A program made the position numbers and the translations under genes. From Roseofilum capinflatum BLCC-M114 (GTDB lineage Bacteria; Cyanobacteriota; Cyanobacteriia; Cyanobacteriales; Desertifilaceae): DNA of 64,000 nucleotides. The notes below the pieces were generated by a model that saw nothing but the letters and a program-made list of their open reading frames with translations, did no database searches and was not told the DNA's origin. This document shows positions 54,730-64,000 of the stretch, in pieces; within the stretch, counting starts at the first letter, position 1; the number at the start of each line of letters is the position of its first letter. The DNA lies in the NCBI RefSeq assembly GCF_030068505.1, contig NZ_JAQOSO010000082.1, forward strand, positions 1 to 64,000, in the 5' to 3' direction.

Positions 54730-55443
54730 AACTCGCCCGGCTGGTTTACCCTGGGCACTAGGAATGGACTTAGCCATATCCAAGAAATTGACCGGGCTGC
54801 CAGCAGATGGTTTTTTGTCTTGGGGCGTAAACTTGCGGATTTGGTTTTGCCAAACCGTTTGGGGGAAGCCCAACTGAGAACGGTGATAGGCTCCATAGCG
54901 AGGAGTCTTCAGGTTAAAAGGTGTTTCTCCCATTGGCCGTTGGGGAAGAACCCGCCGACGCTGGTAAGGAACGGTGTCATACCCAAAGTTTTCCAGGTAT
55001 TCATCGCTCTCTAAGAGTTCATCGATGAATCCGGCTACACCTTTGTTTACAATCACGATCGACCAAGCAATTTTTTCCCGCTCGCTGTATACATCGCGGC
55101 CTAACAAGCGTTGGACGCAGATTTCTACAAAGCGGTAGTTGCTATTGGTTTCAAAGTTCCGACGCATAAAGGGATCGGAGGTGACTAAACCTTTAATGAA
55201 ATCCCGAACGGTGATTTGACCATACCGGAGTTGAGACTCTAGGGCGGTTTGTCTATTTTGCTTGAGCATTTGGTGTTCGCTATAAACCTGGCGATAGGCA
55301 GCCCAGATTAGTTCATCCAGGTTACTGCCAGAGAGCAGATCTTCCGTGGAATAAACAATGGGTTGCTCTTCGGAACCGGTTTCATAGCCGGAAACACGCA
55401 CATTTTGACTTTTTGGAGAGTAGTTTAATAAAGGAATTGCCAC
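54685..55443 (-). CDS. cpcG: Phycobilisome rod-core linker polypeptide CpcG
   Basis: The 252-residue protein begins [20 protein letters not shown] from a GTG at 55443 and has a pfam00427-type linker domain (about 15-180; [36 protein letters not shown]). The C-terminal part (185-252) is the basic region that attaches rods to the allophycocyanin core. The cpc operon is not here, which is common for cpcG. It overlaps rluD tail to tail by 45 bases. A GGGAG lies about 10 bases before the GTG. Confidence 0.95.
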   Translation of the reverse strand: MAIPLLNYSPKSQNVRVSGYETGSEEQPIVYSTEDLLSGSNLDELIWAAYRQVYSEHQMLKQNRQTALESQLRYGQITVRDFIKGLVTSDPFMRRNFETNSNYRFVEICVQRLLGRDVYSEREKIAWSIVIVNKGVAGFIDELLESDEYLENFGYDTVPYQRRRVLPQRPMGETPFNLKTPRYGAYHRSQLGFPQTVWQNQIRKFTPQDKKPSAGSPVNFLDMAKSIPSAQGKPAGRVSTANLPIAAPYRKR

Positions 55444-55607
55444 CTTGATATATCTCCCGAATCTTAGAAAAACTTACATTCCTTAACTGTTTACTATATA
55501 TCAAACTTTGGCCCAACTTGTAGAAAGTTTTCTAGAGGAATTGGGAGAGTAATTGAGGATTTAATGCAAGGAATCTTAATATTTTTTAATATAAGATTGG
55601 ACTTGAT

Positions 55608-57137
55608 TCACTGCATCCGATCGATCATCCGGTACTGGATGGCTTCAGCGATATGGGCAGATTGTAGGGTTTCCTGACCGGCTAAATCGGCGATCGTCCG
55701 GGCGACTTTGAGGATGCGATCGGTTCCCCTAGCTGATAATCCTAACTTGCGAATGGCTCCTTCTAGGAGTTGCTGACAGGCTTGATCGAGTTGACACCAT
55801 TGGCGTAGATGCTGGGTTTGCATATGGGCATTGCAATGCAGAGTGGGATCGTCTTGGAATCTCAACCGAGCGCGATCGCGGGCTATTTTCACCCGTTCGA
55901 GTATAGCGGCTGAGGGTTCCCCGCGACTTTGTTGGGTGATTTCTTCGGGTTTGAGGCGGTTAACGGCGACTTGTAGATCGATGCGATCGAGTAATGGCCC
56001 GGATAATTTAGCCCAGTAATTAATCCGTTGGCGGGGGGAACAGGTGCAGGCTTGCAGGGAGTCGCCGTAATAGCCGCAGGGACAGGGATTAGTCGAAGCA
56101 ATCAGGGTAAACTGGGCAGGAAAGGTGACGGTTTGACGAGCGCGGGAAATGGTGACTTCTCCATCTTCGAGGGGTTGGCGCAGGAATTCGAGAACATTGC
56201 GTTTAAACTCCGTCAGCTCGTCGAGAAACAAGATCCCTTGGTGAGCCAAGGAAATCTCACCCGGTCGCGGATAGCTGCCCCCACCGACTAAGGATGCACC
56301 GGAGGCGGAATGGTGGGGAGAGCGAAAGGGGCGATCGCACACTAAAGAGCCTTTATTCTTTAATAAACCGGCAACCGAATGAATCTGCGTCACCTCTAGA
56401 GCTTCATCAAAGCTCAACGGCGGCAAAATGCCCGGTAAACGCCGCGCTAACATGGTTTTTCCACTGCCTGGAGGGCCGATAAAGATTAAATTATGACCGC
56501 CAGCGGCCGCAATTTCTAGGGCGCGACGACCATGGGCTTGCCCTTTGACATCCTGAAGATCCAAGCCCTTCGCAGGCGCGTTTTGCCAGCGTTTAACGCC
56601 ATCAAATTGTACAGGTTCATAGCGATCGGGCTGACTGAGGAAATCCCCGACTTCAGAGAGCTGCTTAAATCCATACACTTTTAAGCCACTGACGAGGGCG
56701 GCTTCTTGCACATTATCTTCCGGAACCACCAACCCAGTAATGTCTAATTGTTCCGCAGCCGCCGCGATCGGTAAAACACCAGCCACCGGGCGCAAACTCC
56801 CATCTAGGGACACTTCCCCCAGAAACAAATAATCTCCGAGTAACTGAGGATTCACCTGTTCCGAAGCGGCTAAAATGCCAATACTAATCGGTAAATCAAA
56901 ACTCGGCCCCTCCTTCCGCAAATCGGCGGGAGTTAAATTAATCACGATTTTTCGCATGGGAAACCCATAGCCCGAATTTCTCAGGGTTGCCTTCACCCTC
57001 TCCCGCGACTCTTGCACGGCTGTATCGGGCAATCCGACCACCACGATCGCCGGTAAGCCCCCAGATACATCAACTTCAACCCCCACCTTAATGGCGTTGA
57101 TTCCCACCAAAGATGCACTCCAGACTCTAGCTAACAC
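55608..57137 (-). CDS. comM: ComM/YifB Mg-chelatase-like AAA ATPase
   Basis: The 509-residue protein has the N-terminal Lon-protease-like fold (residues 20-170, VEVDVSGGLPAIVVVGLPDT), Walker A GPPGSGKT (221-228), ILFLDELTEF as Walker B, and the C-terminal Mg-chelatase-type domain with CPCGYYGD and GTDRILKVARTIADLAG. ComM is a hexameric helicase that promotes branch migration during natural transformation. The start is GTG at 57137. It lies alone on the minus strand. Confidence 0.95.
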   Translation of the reverse strand: MLARVWSASLVGINAIKVGVEVDVSGGLPAIVVVGLPDTAVQESRERVKATLRNSGYGFPMRKIVINLTPADLRKEGPSFDLPISIGILAASEQVNPQLLGDYLFLGEVSLDGSLRPVAGVLPIAAAAEQLDITGLVVPEDNVQEAALVSGLKVYGFKQLSEVGDFLSQPDRYEPVQFDGVKRWQNAPAKGLDLQDVKGQAHGRRALEIAAAGGHNLIFIGPPGSGKTMLARRLPGILPPLSFDEALEVTQIHSVAGLLKNKGSLVCDRPFRSPHHSASGASLVGGGSYPRPGEISLAHQGILFLDELTEFKRNVLEFLRQPLEDGEVTISRARQTVTFPAQFTLIASTNPCPCGYYGDSLQACTCSPRQRINYWAKLSGPLLDRIDLQVAVNRLKPEEITQQSRGEPSAAILERVKIARDRARLRFQDDPTLHCNAHMQTQHLRQWCQLDQACQQLLEGAIRKLGLSARGTDRILKVARTIADLAGQETLQSAHIAEAIQYRMIDRMQ

Positions 57138-57226
57138 GGGATTCCTCAGATCATCAGTATCCTAGTTTATAGCGCTACGCGCTGGTAATGGGTAATGGGT
57201 GTGGCAGAAAATGGCGAAACTGGGTT

Positions 57227-57256
57227 TTCCCTATTCCCTATTCCCTATTCCCTATC
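57227..57256. repeat. CCCTATT heptad array after a stop codon
   Basis: Four to five CCCTATT-phase units end six bases from the minus-strand stop at 57263, so the array begins immediately downstream of that gene. Confidence 0.8.
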
Positions 57257-57262
57257 CCCCTC

Positions 57263-57514
57263 TTAATCAACTTCAGCCGGTTTATTTTGCCGCACAGTTT
57301 CGATCAAAGAACCGATCGCAAAACCTGCCGTTGCTCCGATAATCGCATAGGTACGAGGCGCTCGCGATTGACTAAAGCCTTGGGAAAATTCGGGTCGGTG
57401 GGTTAAATCACAGCATTGAAATTGTCGTTGAGACATTTTTGATACAGATAATCCAAAGACGATACCAATCAAAGCTGTAACTACTCCGGAAAAAACAATT
57501 AACCTGAGATTCAT
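57263..57514 (-). CDS. Small membrane protein, conserved hypothetical
   Basis: The 83-residue protein has two membrane segments: MNLRLIVFSGVVTALIGIVF (1-22) and YAIIGATAGFAIGSLIETV (about 56-75), joined by a polar loop with a Cys-Cys pair (FQCCDLTHRPEF). Two-helix proteins of this form with a Gly-rich second helix are common in cyanobacteria; function unknown. It stands alone between comM and the GUN4 gene, with heptad arrays beyond its stop. Confidence 0.65.
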   Translation of the reverse strand: MNLRLIVFSGVVTALIGIVFGLSVSKMSQRQFQCCDLTHRPEFSQGFSQSRAPRTYAIIGATAGFAIGSLIETVRQNKPAEVD

Positions 57515-57640
57515 GGCTCTTCCTCCACTGTTGCCAATGCCCTACCTTGGTTATAGCAAAACAGGGGTTAAAAATGCCCCTGTTCTCAATAGCTCTTAAC
57601 ACAATCAGGTGGGGGAATGGGAGGACGCGGAGATCGCCTA

Positions 57641-57668
57641 ATTCCCTATTCCCTATTCCCTATTCCCT
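57641..57668. repeat. ATTCCCT heptad array next to the GUN4 stop
   Basis: Four exact ATTCCCT units end six bases from the GUN4 stop codon (57675, minus strand). Confidence 0.9.
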
Positions 57669-57674
57669 ATTACT

Positions 57675-58292
57675 TTACATCCCACAGCGAATCATCCGGG
57701 CAAAGAAATAGGTGGCCATTTTTCCCCCATAGGGCGATCGCCACCATCCCGAAGGGTGAGACCCCGCAGGCGCATCCAAACTAAAATCTAAGTTCTCCAA
57801 GGGCAAAAACTTACCCTCCTTAAACCAACCCACCTTAGCGGCTGTTTTCTCCAAAATCTTCATATCCACTTTAGAAATATCATCATTTCCGCCCTCTTCC
57901 AGATAGAGTTGCTTCTGGACACTAAAGCCGAATTTACCGTCACTATACTTGAGCCAGAGGCGATCGATGACCCGAATAATACTACAGGGACACATCAGCA
58001 CATCATCCGGAGTTAATTTATCATGACGGGTGTGCCCCATCGCTTCTAGCATCAAGGCAGTCGTTTCTTGATCTGCTTCCTTCCATTGACCCGCACTTAA
58101 ACAATCACGCAACTGACCATAACGCTCCACATCAGTGACGACATTCAGTAAATTTTCCACCTGTTCTTCTAATTGACTCACTCTCTGGGGTAGGGAAGTT
58201 AACCCACTCAACTGAGCCATTTGGGTTTCTAACTCAGAAATACGAGCTTCTAAATCAGGAGTTTCGGGTTGATTCGAGGGTTCGTTAGTCAT
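57675..58292 (-). CDS. GUN4 domain protein
   Basis: The 205-residue protein has a coiled-coil N-terminus (about 10-50, LEARISELETQMAQL) and a GUN4 domain (about 58-200) with LRDCLSAGQWKEADQETTAL, LWLKYSDGKFGFSVQKQLYL and a final PSGWWRSP. GUN4 binds porphyrins and stimulates Mg-chelatase in chlorophyll synthesis. Many cyanobacterial GUN4 copies are fused or divergent, so I cannot say this is the main Mg-chelatase partner. Confidence 0.9.
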   Translation of the reverse strand: MTNEPSNQPETPDLEARISELETQMAQLSGLTSLPQRVSQLEEQVENLLNVVTDVERYGQLRDCLSAGQWKEADQETTALMLEAMGHTRHDKLTPDDVLMCPCSIIRVIDRLWLKYSDGKFGFSVQKQLYLEEGGNDDISKVDMKILEKTAAKVGWFKEGKFLPLENLDFSLDAPAGSHPSGWWRSPYGGKMATYFFARMIRCGM

Positions 58293-58346
58293 AGGATTGA
58301 AGTCAGTTTTGGATAATTGTACTCTTTACATTTCCATTATACTTTT

Positions 58347-59654
58347 TTAGACTTCTTTATCATTCTTAGGGCTAGACTGTTCCATTTCACCCTGAATCGG
58401 CAATTCAATGATAAAAGCCGTTTGCGCTCCCGGTAAAGATTCACAGATTAAACATCCTCCATGTTGCTCAACAATAATTTGATGGCTAATCGACAACCCT
58501 AAACCTTGAGAATTACGGTCTAGTTTAGTCGTAAAAAACGGATCGAATATCTGCGATCGGATCTCCTCAGAAACCCCCACTCCATTATTCTTAATCAAAA
58601 TTTGTACACGATCTTCATCTACCAGTTTAGTTTCAATCCAAACCGTAGGATCGACCGATTCTTTGGCATCCTCTAGAGCCTCGATTGCATTATTGAATAA
58701 ATTCAGAAAAACCTGATTCAAATCCCTAGGACAACCCATAATATCAGGGATGTCACCATAACTTTTTACCCATTTAATCGGTTGAATATTGCGAGACTCT
58801 AGATCGTATTGAATTAAAGTTAAGGTACTTTCAAGTTCTTGATTAATTCCCAACCATTTTATCTCAGCTTCATCTAAATGAGAAAACTTTTGCAAAGTTA
58901 AGACAATCGAACGAATCCGATCCGCTCCATGATACATAGATTGCATTAAATCTCTTAAATCAGATTCCAAAAAATCAAAATCCAATTCCTGTAAGGGATT
59001 TTCAGCATCTTGGAGAGCGTCTGGATAGTGTTCTTGATAAAACGCAATAATGTTTAACAAGCTATTGATGTACTCATTGGCTGGTTCTAAATTACTATAA
59101 ATGAAGCTGACCGGATTATTAATTTGATGAGCAACTCCAGAAACCAACTCAGCCAAACTCGACATTTTTTCCTTTTGGATGAGTTGGGCTTGAGTGAGTT
59201 TTAATTGAGTCAAAGCGTCTTCTAGCTCCTGATTGCGATCGCGCAGATCGGTATTCAGTCGTTGTAACTCTAATTGATGATTAATCCGGGCTAACACTTC
59301 TTCCACAGCAAACGGTTTTGTGACATAATCAACACCTCCAGCTTGAAACGCTTTGATTTTATCCCTCGCTTCATCTAAAGCACTAATAAAAATCACAGGA
59401 ATATGGCGAGTTGTTTCAGATTTTTTTAACTGCTGGCAGACCTGATAGCCATTCATATCTGGCATGTTAACATCGAGTAAAATCAGATGGGGAAGTTTTC
59501 TGTCCGTTGCTAGTAATGCCATGTTGCCATTCAACGCTTTACGCACATTGTAATGGCGCTCTTCTAGCATATCCGAGAGTAAGCGGAGATTAACCGGTGT
59601 ATCATCAACAATTAAAATGTCAATTTCATTGGGTTCAAGTGTGGATAAAATCAT
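58347..59654 (-). CDS. Receiver-histidine kinase fusion with altered catalytic boxes
   Basis: The 435-residue cytosolic protein begins with a receiver domain (12-128; Asp61 in LLDVNMPDMNG, Lys113), then a coiled coil, a dimerisation motif GVAHQINNPV (His176, with Gln after it instead of Glu), and an ATPase domain. The G1 box reads KNNGVG where kinases have DNGxG, so the Asp that binds adenine is replaced by Asn356. G2 is SQGLGLSIS. It may therefore have weak or no kinase activity. It lies 52 bases downstream of the ethylene-type kinase gene, probably in one transcript. Confidence 0.9.
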   Translation of the reverse strand: MILSTLEPNEIDILIVDDTPVNLRLLSDMLEERHYNVRKALNGNMALLATDRKLPHLILLDVNMPDMNGYQVCQQLKKSETTRHIPVIFISALDEARDKIKAFQAGGVDYVTKPFAVEEVLARINHQLELQRLNTDLRDRNQELEDALTQLKLTQAQLIQKEKMSSLAELVSGVAHQINNPVSFIYSNLEPANEYINSLLNIIAFYQEHYPDALQDAENPLQELDFDFLESDLRDLMQSMYHGADRIRSIVLTLQKFSHLDEAEIKWLGINQELESTLTLIQYDLESRNIQPIKWVKSYGDIPDIMGCPRDLNQVFLNLFNNAIEALEDAKESVDPTVWIETKLVDEDRVQILIKNNGVGVSEEIRSQIFDPFFTTKLDRNSQGLGLSISHQIIVEQHGGCLICESLPGAQTAFIIELPIQGEMEQSSPKNDKEV

Positions 59655-59706
59655 GGTTAGTATTTACGATTTTGACGGTGTTCATTTTTAAAGGAAATTA
59701 GAGAAG

Positions 59707-62700
59707 CTATGGCTCAATTAATTGCAAGATCAGATCGAATCGGAAATCAATTGCCATAGTTGTCAGCTCTGAAGCGAGCATGGCTTGTTCGGCAGGAATT
59801 TCATCGATTAAGTCAAGAATAGTTTTGTCACTCCCTTGACAGGCTGCATTATAGATCTGTTCAATCCACTCTGGCGACATTTGGGAGAGGGCAACCTTAT
59901 TAGCTTCTGCTTCTGAGCTAGAGTCCTCATCGAGCTTTTCAGGAGATGGATCGCTGGCTTGACTTTCCTGTTGCTCTTCCTGTTGCTCATAGAGATACCT
60001 CACTCCTAAATATTGATGAAGGATGTCGAATATATCCTCTTTTTGGAAGGGTTTGCGGACAAAATCACTAAATCCCGCATCCCTTACATTCTGGAGAGTT
60101 TCCTCAAATGCACTAGCACTGATGGCAATAATGGGAATGGTATCGAGTTGAGGATTTTTTTGTTGTTTCTGTTGAATTTCTCTCAGTGCTTCATAACCAT
60201 CCATTTGCGGCATTTGTAAATCCATAAAAATCAAGTGAGGATGCCAAGATTCCCAGAGTTCAACGCCTTCTCTACCGTTCGTGGCAACTTGGACAGTAAA
60301 ACCCACCTGCTCTAGGAGATCGGATAATAACAAGTGATTAGCCGCATTGTCTTCCACAATTAAAATATGATAGGTGGGTTGATCGGGTTCTAATCCGACA
60401 ATACGTCCGGGTTTTTCTTCCTTGGATATGGATTCAGAACTGACGGGAGTGACGGGAATGATAAAGCTAAATTTTGCCCCTTGACCGGAACAACTCTCTA
60501 CGGTAATTTCACCTCCCATCAAGTTGACAAATTGCTGACTGATGGGTAATCCGAGACCGGTTCCTTCTTCTGAGGCTAGTCCGGTTTGAGTTTGCTCGAA
60601 GGCTTGAAATAATTTATGTTGTTCTTCTAGGGCAATGCCTGGCCCGGTGTCTTCGACTTCAAAGCACAAACGGAGAGTTTCTGGGTGGGTGATGGACTGA
60701 ACTCGTAAGGTAACTGAACCAGTTTGGGTGAATTTAATCCCATTGCCCAATAAGTTAATTAAGACTTGCCGCAGTTTACTCTCGTCTGTGCGAATAGTTT
60801 GGGGAATGTCGGCAGCAATGTCAAATTGTAAGTCTAAAGATTTGGAAGAGGCTTTGAGGGCTAACATCTCCTTTAGGCTGTTGAGCAACCGATGTAAGTT
60901 GAAATCATTTTCTCGGAATACGGTGCGCCCGGCTTCAATTTTGGACATTTCTAAGATGTCGTTAATCAGGGCGAGGAGATGTTCTCCTGAGCGATTAATG
61001 ATCTCGATATATTGATGGTATTTCTGAGGCAGGGAGGGATTGGCACTCATGAGTTGAGTAAAGCCTAAAATGGCATTGAGGGGGGTGCGTAACTCGTGGC
61101 TCATGTTGGCGAGAAATTCACTTTTGGCCCGATTCGCTGCTTCAGCAGCTTCTTTGGCTTGGGTGAGTTCCTGGGCTTGCTGTTGGGTTTGCTCGAAGAG
61201 TTCGGCTTGTTGGACGGCAATACCGAGTTGATTGCTGATTTTGGAGAAGATGGTTAGTTCTGGGGTTTGCCAGAGTCGGGGGGCAGAGTTTTGGTAGGCG
61301 GCGAGTAATCCCCAGAGTTTATTTTGGGCAAAGATGGGGACGATGAGATAGGCGCGGGCTTGCATTTTCTGCAATAGTTCTAAGTAGCATTGGCTGAAGC
61401 CTGCGGTTTGGATGTCGGGGACGCAACTACAGGCTATGGTTTCGTAGAATTTTCCGCCTTGGGTTTCTTGGAGGTAGGTGTCTTCGATGAAGGGTTCGGG
61501 GGTGCTAAGTCGGCAGTTTTGGCTATGGGTGGTTTGATGGAGTTCGGGTAGGGTTTGCCAGTCGGAGGAGAGTAGGGGAGTCCAACCTGGGGTGACGGAT
61601 TCGGCGACGATTTCGCCGCTCCAGTCGGGGTTGAAGCGATAGACGAGGAGGCGATCGCACCCAAGAGCTAAACGCAGTTCTTGGGTGGTAGCCTGGAAAA
61701 TCGCCTGTACATCAAGGGTGCGGCGCATTTGCTCCAGAATGTGGCTGATGGTATTCTGCCGTTCGGCAATCTGTTGCAGGGCGGTATTGGCTTGTTCTAA
61801 GTCGGCGGTACGTTCGGCAACGCGCTGTTCGAGTTCGGCTTTGGCTTGGGTGAGGGCTTGGGTGGCTTCTTGGCGTTGCAGTTCAGCCACAGCACGGGAG
61901 GCGAAGACTTGCAGGAGGCCTTCGGTGCGATCGTCTTTGGGTAGGGGTTTGGAATCGACAATGCAGAGGTTACCGATCGCCTTTTCTTGTTCATCAATCA
62001 GGGGTACGCCTAGGTAACTGACGGCGTTCATGGGTGGGAGGAGGGAGTCTTCTGGAAAGAGGGCTTGGAGATTATCGCCATACCAACAGGGTTTACCCTG
62101 CTCGATTACGACTTGGCAGGGAGTGGCAGCGAGGGGATACTCGATGTTATTTTGCAGTTGCCCGTCCATCCACAGGGCTAAGGTTTGCAAATTTTGCTCG
62201 ATTTTTTGGCCAATCCCCACATAATGGACATTGAGGGCAGTGGCTAAATGCTCAACTAAGGCGGGGAAAAATTGCTCCCCGGTAGCGGCGGCGGTTCCGG
62301 TGACAATACTGCTTAAAATGTCTTCGGTGCGCTGGCGCTCTTGAATTTCTTGTTGCAATTCTCGATTGACGGCTTCGAGTTCTTCTGGGGTTTTCAGGGA
62401 CAGGAACTGGGGCAGCAGAACCACCATGTGAGCGGCTGTCCAACAGGAGACTAGGGCGGTAATTGCGTCTTCGATACCAGAGAGCCAATAGGCGGGATGC
62501 CAGAGCGTCCAAATTTCAAGTAAATGGCCGATGCCGCAGCAAACGATAAAGGCTCCAAACAGGTAAAATACGCCCATGAAGGGCATACGGCGTTGGCGGA
62601 CGAAGTAAATGAGGAGGGCGGGAATGGAAAAATAGGCGATCGCAATCAACCCATCGCTCACTACATGCAGCCAAATTAACGGAGTTTGCCACAAATAACA

Positions 62701-62763
62701 CGAGCCATGGGGCATGTATTGGCTCGGAGAGAAAACATTTTGTAAAAAATTCCAGATAGACAT
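59707..62763 (-). CDS. Ethylene-receptor-like hybrid kinase with two GAF domains
   Basis: From the ATG at 62763 ([15 protein letters not shown]) the protein has 1018 residues; an upstream TTG is less likely. Three membrane helices (about 30-120) match the plant ETR1 ethylene site: [20 protein letters not shown], and CGIGH with Cys76 and His80 as copper ligands. GAF1 (about 162-294) and GAF2 (347-522) follow; GAF2 has a bilin-type QCYLELL with Cys459. Then HisKA (His556), ATPase and a receiver with Asp848 ([11 protein letters not shown]), and a helical tail. It recalls Synechocystis Etr1/UirS, which senses ethylene and light. Confidence 0.9.
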   Translation of the reverse strand: MSIWNFLQNVFSPSQYMPHGSCYLWQTPLIWLHVVSDGLIAIAYFSIPALLIYFVRQRRMPFMGVFYLFGAFIVCCGIGHLLEIWTLWHPAYWLSGIEDAITALVSCWTAAHMVVLLPQFLSLKTPEELEAVNRELQQEIQERQRTEDILSSIVTGTAAATGEQFFPALVEHLATALNVHYVGIGQKIEQNLQTLALWMDGQLQNNIEYPLAATPCQVVIEQGKPCWYGDNLQALFPEDSLLPPMNAVSYLGVPLIDEQEKAIGNLCIVDSKPLPKDDRTEGLLQVFASRAVAELQRQEATQALTQAKAELEQRVAERTADLEQANTALQQIAERQNTISHILEQMRRTLDVQAIFQATTQELRLALGCDRLLVYRFNPDWSGEIVAESVTPGWTPLLSSDWQTLPELHQTTHSQNCRLSTPEPFIEDTYLQETQGGKFYETIACSCVPDIQTAGFSQCYLELLQKMQARAYLIVPIFAQNKLWGLLAAYQNSAPRLWQTPELTIFSKISNQLGIAVQQAELFEQTQQQAQELTQAKEAAEAANRAKSEFLANMSHELRTPLNAILGFTQLMSANPSLPQKYHQYIEIINRSGEHLLALINDILEMSKIEAGRTVFRENDFNLHRLLNSLKEMLALKASSKSLDLQFDIAADIPQTIRTDESKLRQVLINLLGNGIKFTQTGSVTLRVQSITHPETLRLCFEVEDTGPGIALEEQHKLFQAFEQTQTGLASEEGTGLGLPISQQFVNLMGGEITVESCSGQGAKFSFIIPVTPVSSESISKEEKPGRIVGLEPDQPTYHILIVEDNAANHLLLSDLLEQVGFTVQVATNGREGVELWESWHPHLIFMDLQMPQMDGYEALREIQQKQQKNPQLDTIPIIAISASAFEETLQNVRDAGFSDFVRKPFQKEDIFDILHQYLGVRYLYEQQEEQQESQASDPSPEKLDEDSSSEAEANKVALSQMSPEWIEQIYNAACQGSDKTILDLIDEIPAEQAMLASELTTMAIDFRFDLILQLIEP

Positions 62764-62856
62764 TATTATTGGGAGCGAAGAAACAGAGAAACCGCCTAAT
62801 TGATGTATTTTATCCAAAAACCGTCTATTCTTACTAGAGAATAGAGCCTAATTGCT

Positions 62857-64000
62857 ATGTCCCACACCTGTGAGAAATACTTAATCCTTGGGGCCGGTTT
62901 TATTGGTCTGGGGATCGCCCAAGCCCTGAAATCTGCCCAAATTCCCTACGATCAAGTCGATGCCAGCGATGATATTGGCGGCAATTGGTATCACGGCGTT
63001 TATGAAACTGCCCATATTATTTCTTCTCGAAAAGTCACCCAATTTCCCCAGTTTCCCATGCCCGATGACTATCCCGACTTCCCCAGTGCCGCCCAAATGT
63101 TAGCCTATCTGCGTAATTTTGCCGAGCATTTTCAATTACGAAAAAATATCGAACTCAACCGCACCGTCACCGCCGTTCATCCCACTAAAAATAATCTCTG
63201 GCGCGTCATTTTTGCCAACGGAGAAGAGCGAATTTACAAAGGAATATTACTCTGCAATGGTCATCACTGGTGCAAGCGCTTTCCAGAATTTCAGGGAAAA
63301 TTCAACGGAGATATTATCCATTCTAAAGATTATAAACATCCCGACCAACTGCGCGGTAAACGAGTCCTTGTCATTGGCGGGGGGAACTCCGGTTGTGATA
63401 TTGCCGCCGAAGCCGCACGAGTGGCCGAAAAGTCCTTTTTGAGCTTGCGCGAGTCCGTTTGGTTTATCCCCAAAACCTTTGCCGGAATTCCGGTTGTTAA
63501 TCTCGTTCAATGGTGGATGCCGGAATGGTTACAGCGAGCCATGGCTCACACCATTATTAACTTTACCTTTGGCCCCCATAAACGCTATGGCTTACCGAAA
63601 CCCAACCATCGCCTATTTACCAAACATCCTACCATTAATAATGAAGTTCCCTATTATATTAAACAAGGGAAAATAACACCCAAGCCCGGTATTGATCGCT
63701 TACAGAATTCTACCGTAGAGTTTGTCGATGGTAGTTCTGCTGATGTAGATTTGATCGTCTGTGCAACCGGCTATCATCTTGCCTATCCCTTTTTATCCGA
63801 TGAACTGCAACGGATTAAAGGGGCAACTGTTCAATGTTATGCGGGCACTGTTTTAGACGATTATAAAGGCATTTACTATATTGGCTGGGGGCAAGCGCGA
63901 GGCGGTGTTGGTTCAATTATTGGCGCTTACGGCCAATTTTTAGTCAACTGTTTGCGCCTACAAGAAGAAATTAAAATCCCCATCGGCTTAGTGTTCAAAA
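62857..64000 (+). CDS. Flavin-containing monooxygenase-like protein (partial)
   Basis: The gene starts at ATG 62857 and runs off the window after about 381 codons. It has the FAD-binding GAGFIGLG near residue 12, GGNWYHGVYE (FAD contact of FMO-type enzymes), and the NADPH-binding VIGGGNSGCDIA near 170. The later ATGYHLAYPF is typical of flavin-dependent monooxygenases. The family oxygenates heteroatoms or ketones; the substrate is unknown. It is divergent from the ethylene-type kinase, sharing about 90 bases of spacer. Confidence 0.85.
   Translation, partial: MSHTCEKYLILGAGFIGLGIAQALKSAQIPYDQVDASDDIGGNWYHGVYETAHIISSRKVTQFPQFPMPDDYPDFPSAAQMLAYLRNFAEHFQLRKNIELNRTVTAVHPTKNNLWRVIFANGEERIYKGILLCNGHHWCKRFPEFQGKFNGDIIHSKDYKHPDQLRGKRVLVIGGGNSGCDIAAEAARVAEKSFLSLRESVWFIPKTFAGIPVVNLVQWWMPEWLQRAMAHTIINFTFGPHKRYGLPKPNHRLFTKHPTINNEVPYYIKQGKITPKPGIDRLQNSTVEFVDGSSADVDLIVCATGYHLAYPFLSDELQRIKGATVQCYAGTVLDDYKGIYYIGWGQARGGVGSIIGAYGQFLVNCLRLQEEIKIPIGLVFK

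Noticed and set aside
1-64000. tRNA or rRNA genes
   Set aside because: No T-loop (GGTTCRANTCC) with matching acceptor stem and no rRNA-like sequence was noticed on either strand.

Overview
The window is cyanobacterial chromosome. The octamer GCGATCGC (HIP1) and its GGCGATCGCC form recur throughout. Phycobilisome genes (cpcF, cpcG), a GUN4 protein, plastoquinone and phylloquinone genes (UbiA-type prenyltransferase, DHNA-CoA thioesterase), the fbp-zwf-opcA cluster and many hybrid histidine kinases point the same way. Short tandem heptad repeats and several palindromic repeat families suggest a filamentous, repeat-rich lineage; that last step is inference. No rRNA, tRNA or CRISPR array was seen.

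Layout. 1-1.4 kb: a long direct repeat, a DUF2811 gene, and a 500-bp spacer with a helically phased array of DnaA-box-like sites, then a DUF302 gene. 1.5-9.9 kb: an Acr3/bile-acid-type transporter, a PRC-barrel protein, a conserved unknown, HU, a CobD-like enzyme, a UbiA prenyltransferase, and a PhnD-type binding lipoprotein paired with a histidine kinase. 10-16.8 kb is accessory: repeats, a 48-aa protein gene not called by size-limited searches, a tnpB-only IS200/IS605 element, a TPR-trypsin protein with near-identical 102-bp repeats bracketed by inverted A/T heptad arrays, a nucleotidyltransferase remnant, and two unknown exported or membrane proteins. 16.8-22.9 kb is an NAD locus: pncB, a broken vapBC-like pair, nadD, the Nudix-type repressor nrtR, a catalytically degenerate RNase III-fold protein, and nadE. 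pncB and nadD share an almost identical promoter containing an imperfect palindrome, the likely NrtR operator.

23-34.6 kb: two Uma2 nucleases, a cytosine-deaminase-type amidohydrolase, a PcrA/UvrD helicase, an ATP-grasp protein, menI, and fbp-zwf-opcA on the minus strand. 35-48.5 kb: an HD phosphohydrolase, hisA, a lipoprotein serpin, gltX, an M1 aminopeptidase with HEAT repeats, an oxidoreductase, cpcF, cbiT, a PLP decarboxylase and ychF. 48.6-57.5 kb: a proline-rich unknown, a candidate small RNA before sufE, mog, a CHASE2 hybrid kinase, a small Cys-rich lipoprotein gene, an RluD-type pseudouridine synthase overlapping cpcG tail to tail, comM and a small membrane protein. 57.6-64 kb: GUN4, a response-regulator/kinase fusion with an altered ATP-binding box, an ethylene-receptor-like hybrid kinase with two GAF domains, and the start of a flavin monooxygenase that runs off the window.

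The points most worth a second look are the phased DnaA-box array, the NAD regulon with its pseudo-RNase III, the Cys-rich lipoprotein, the heptad arrays that sit exactly on gene boundaries, and the ethylene/GAF kinase.
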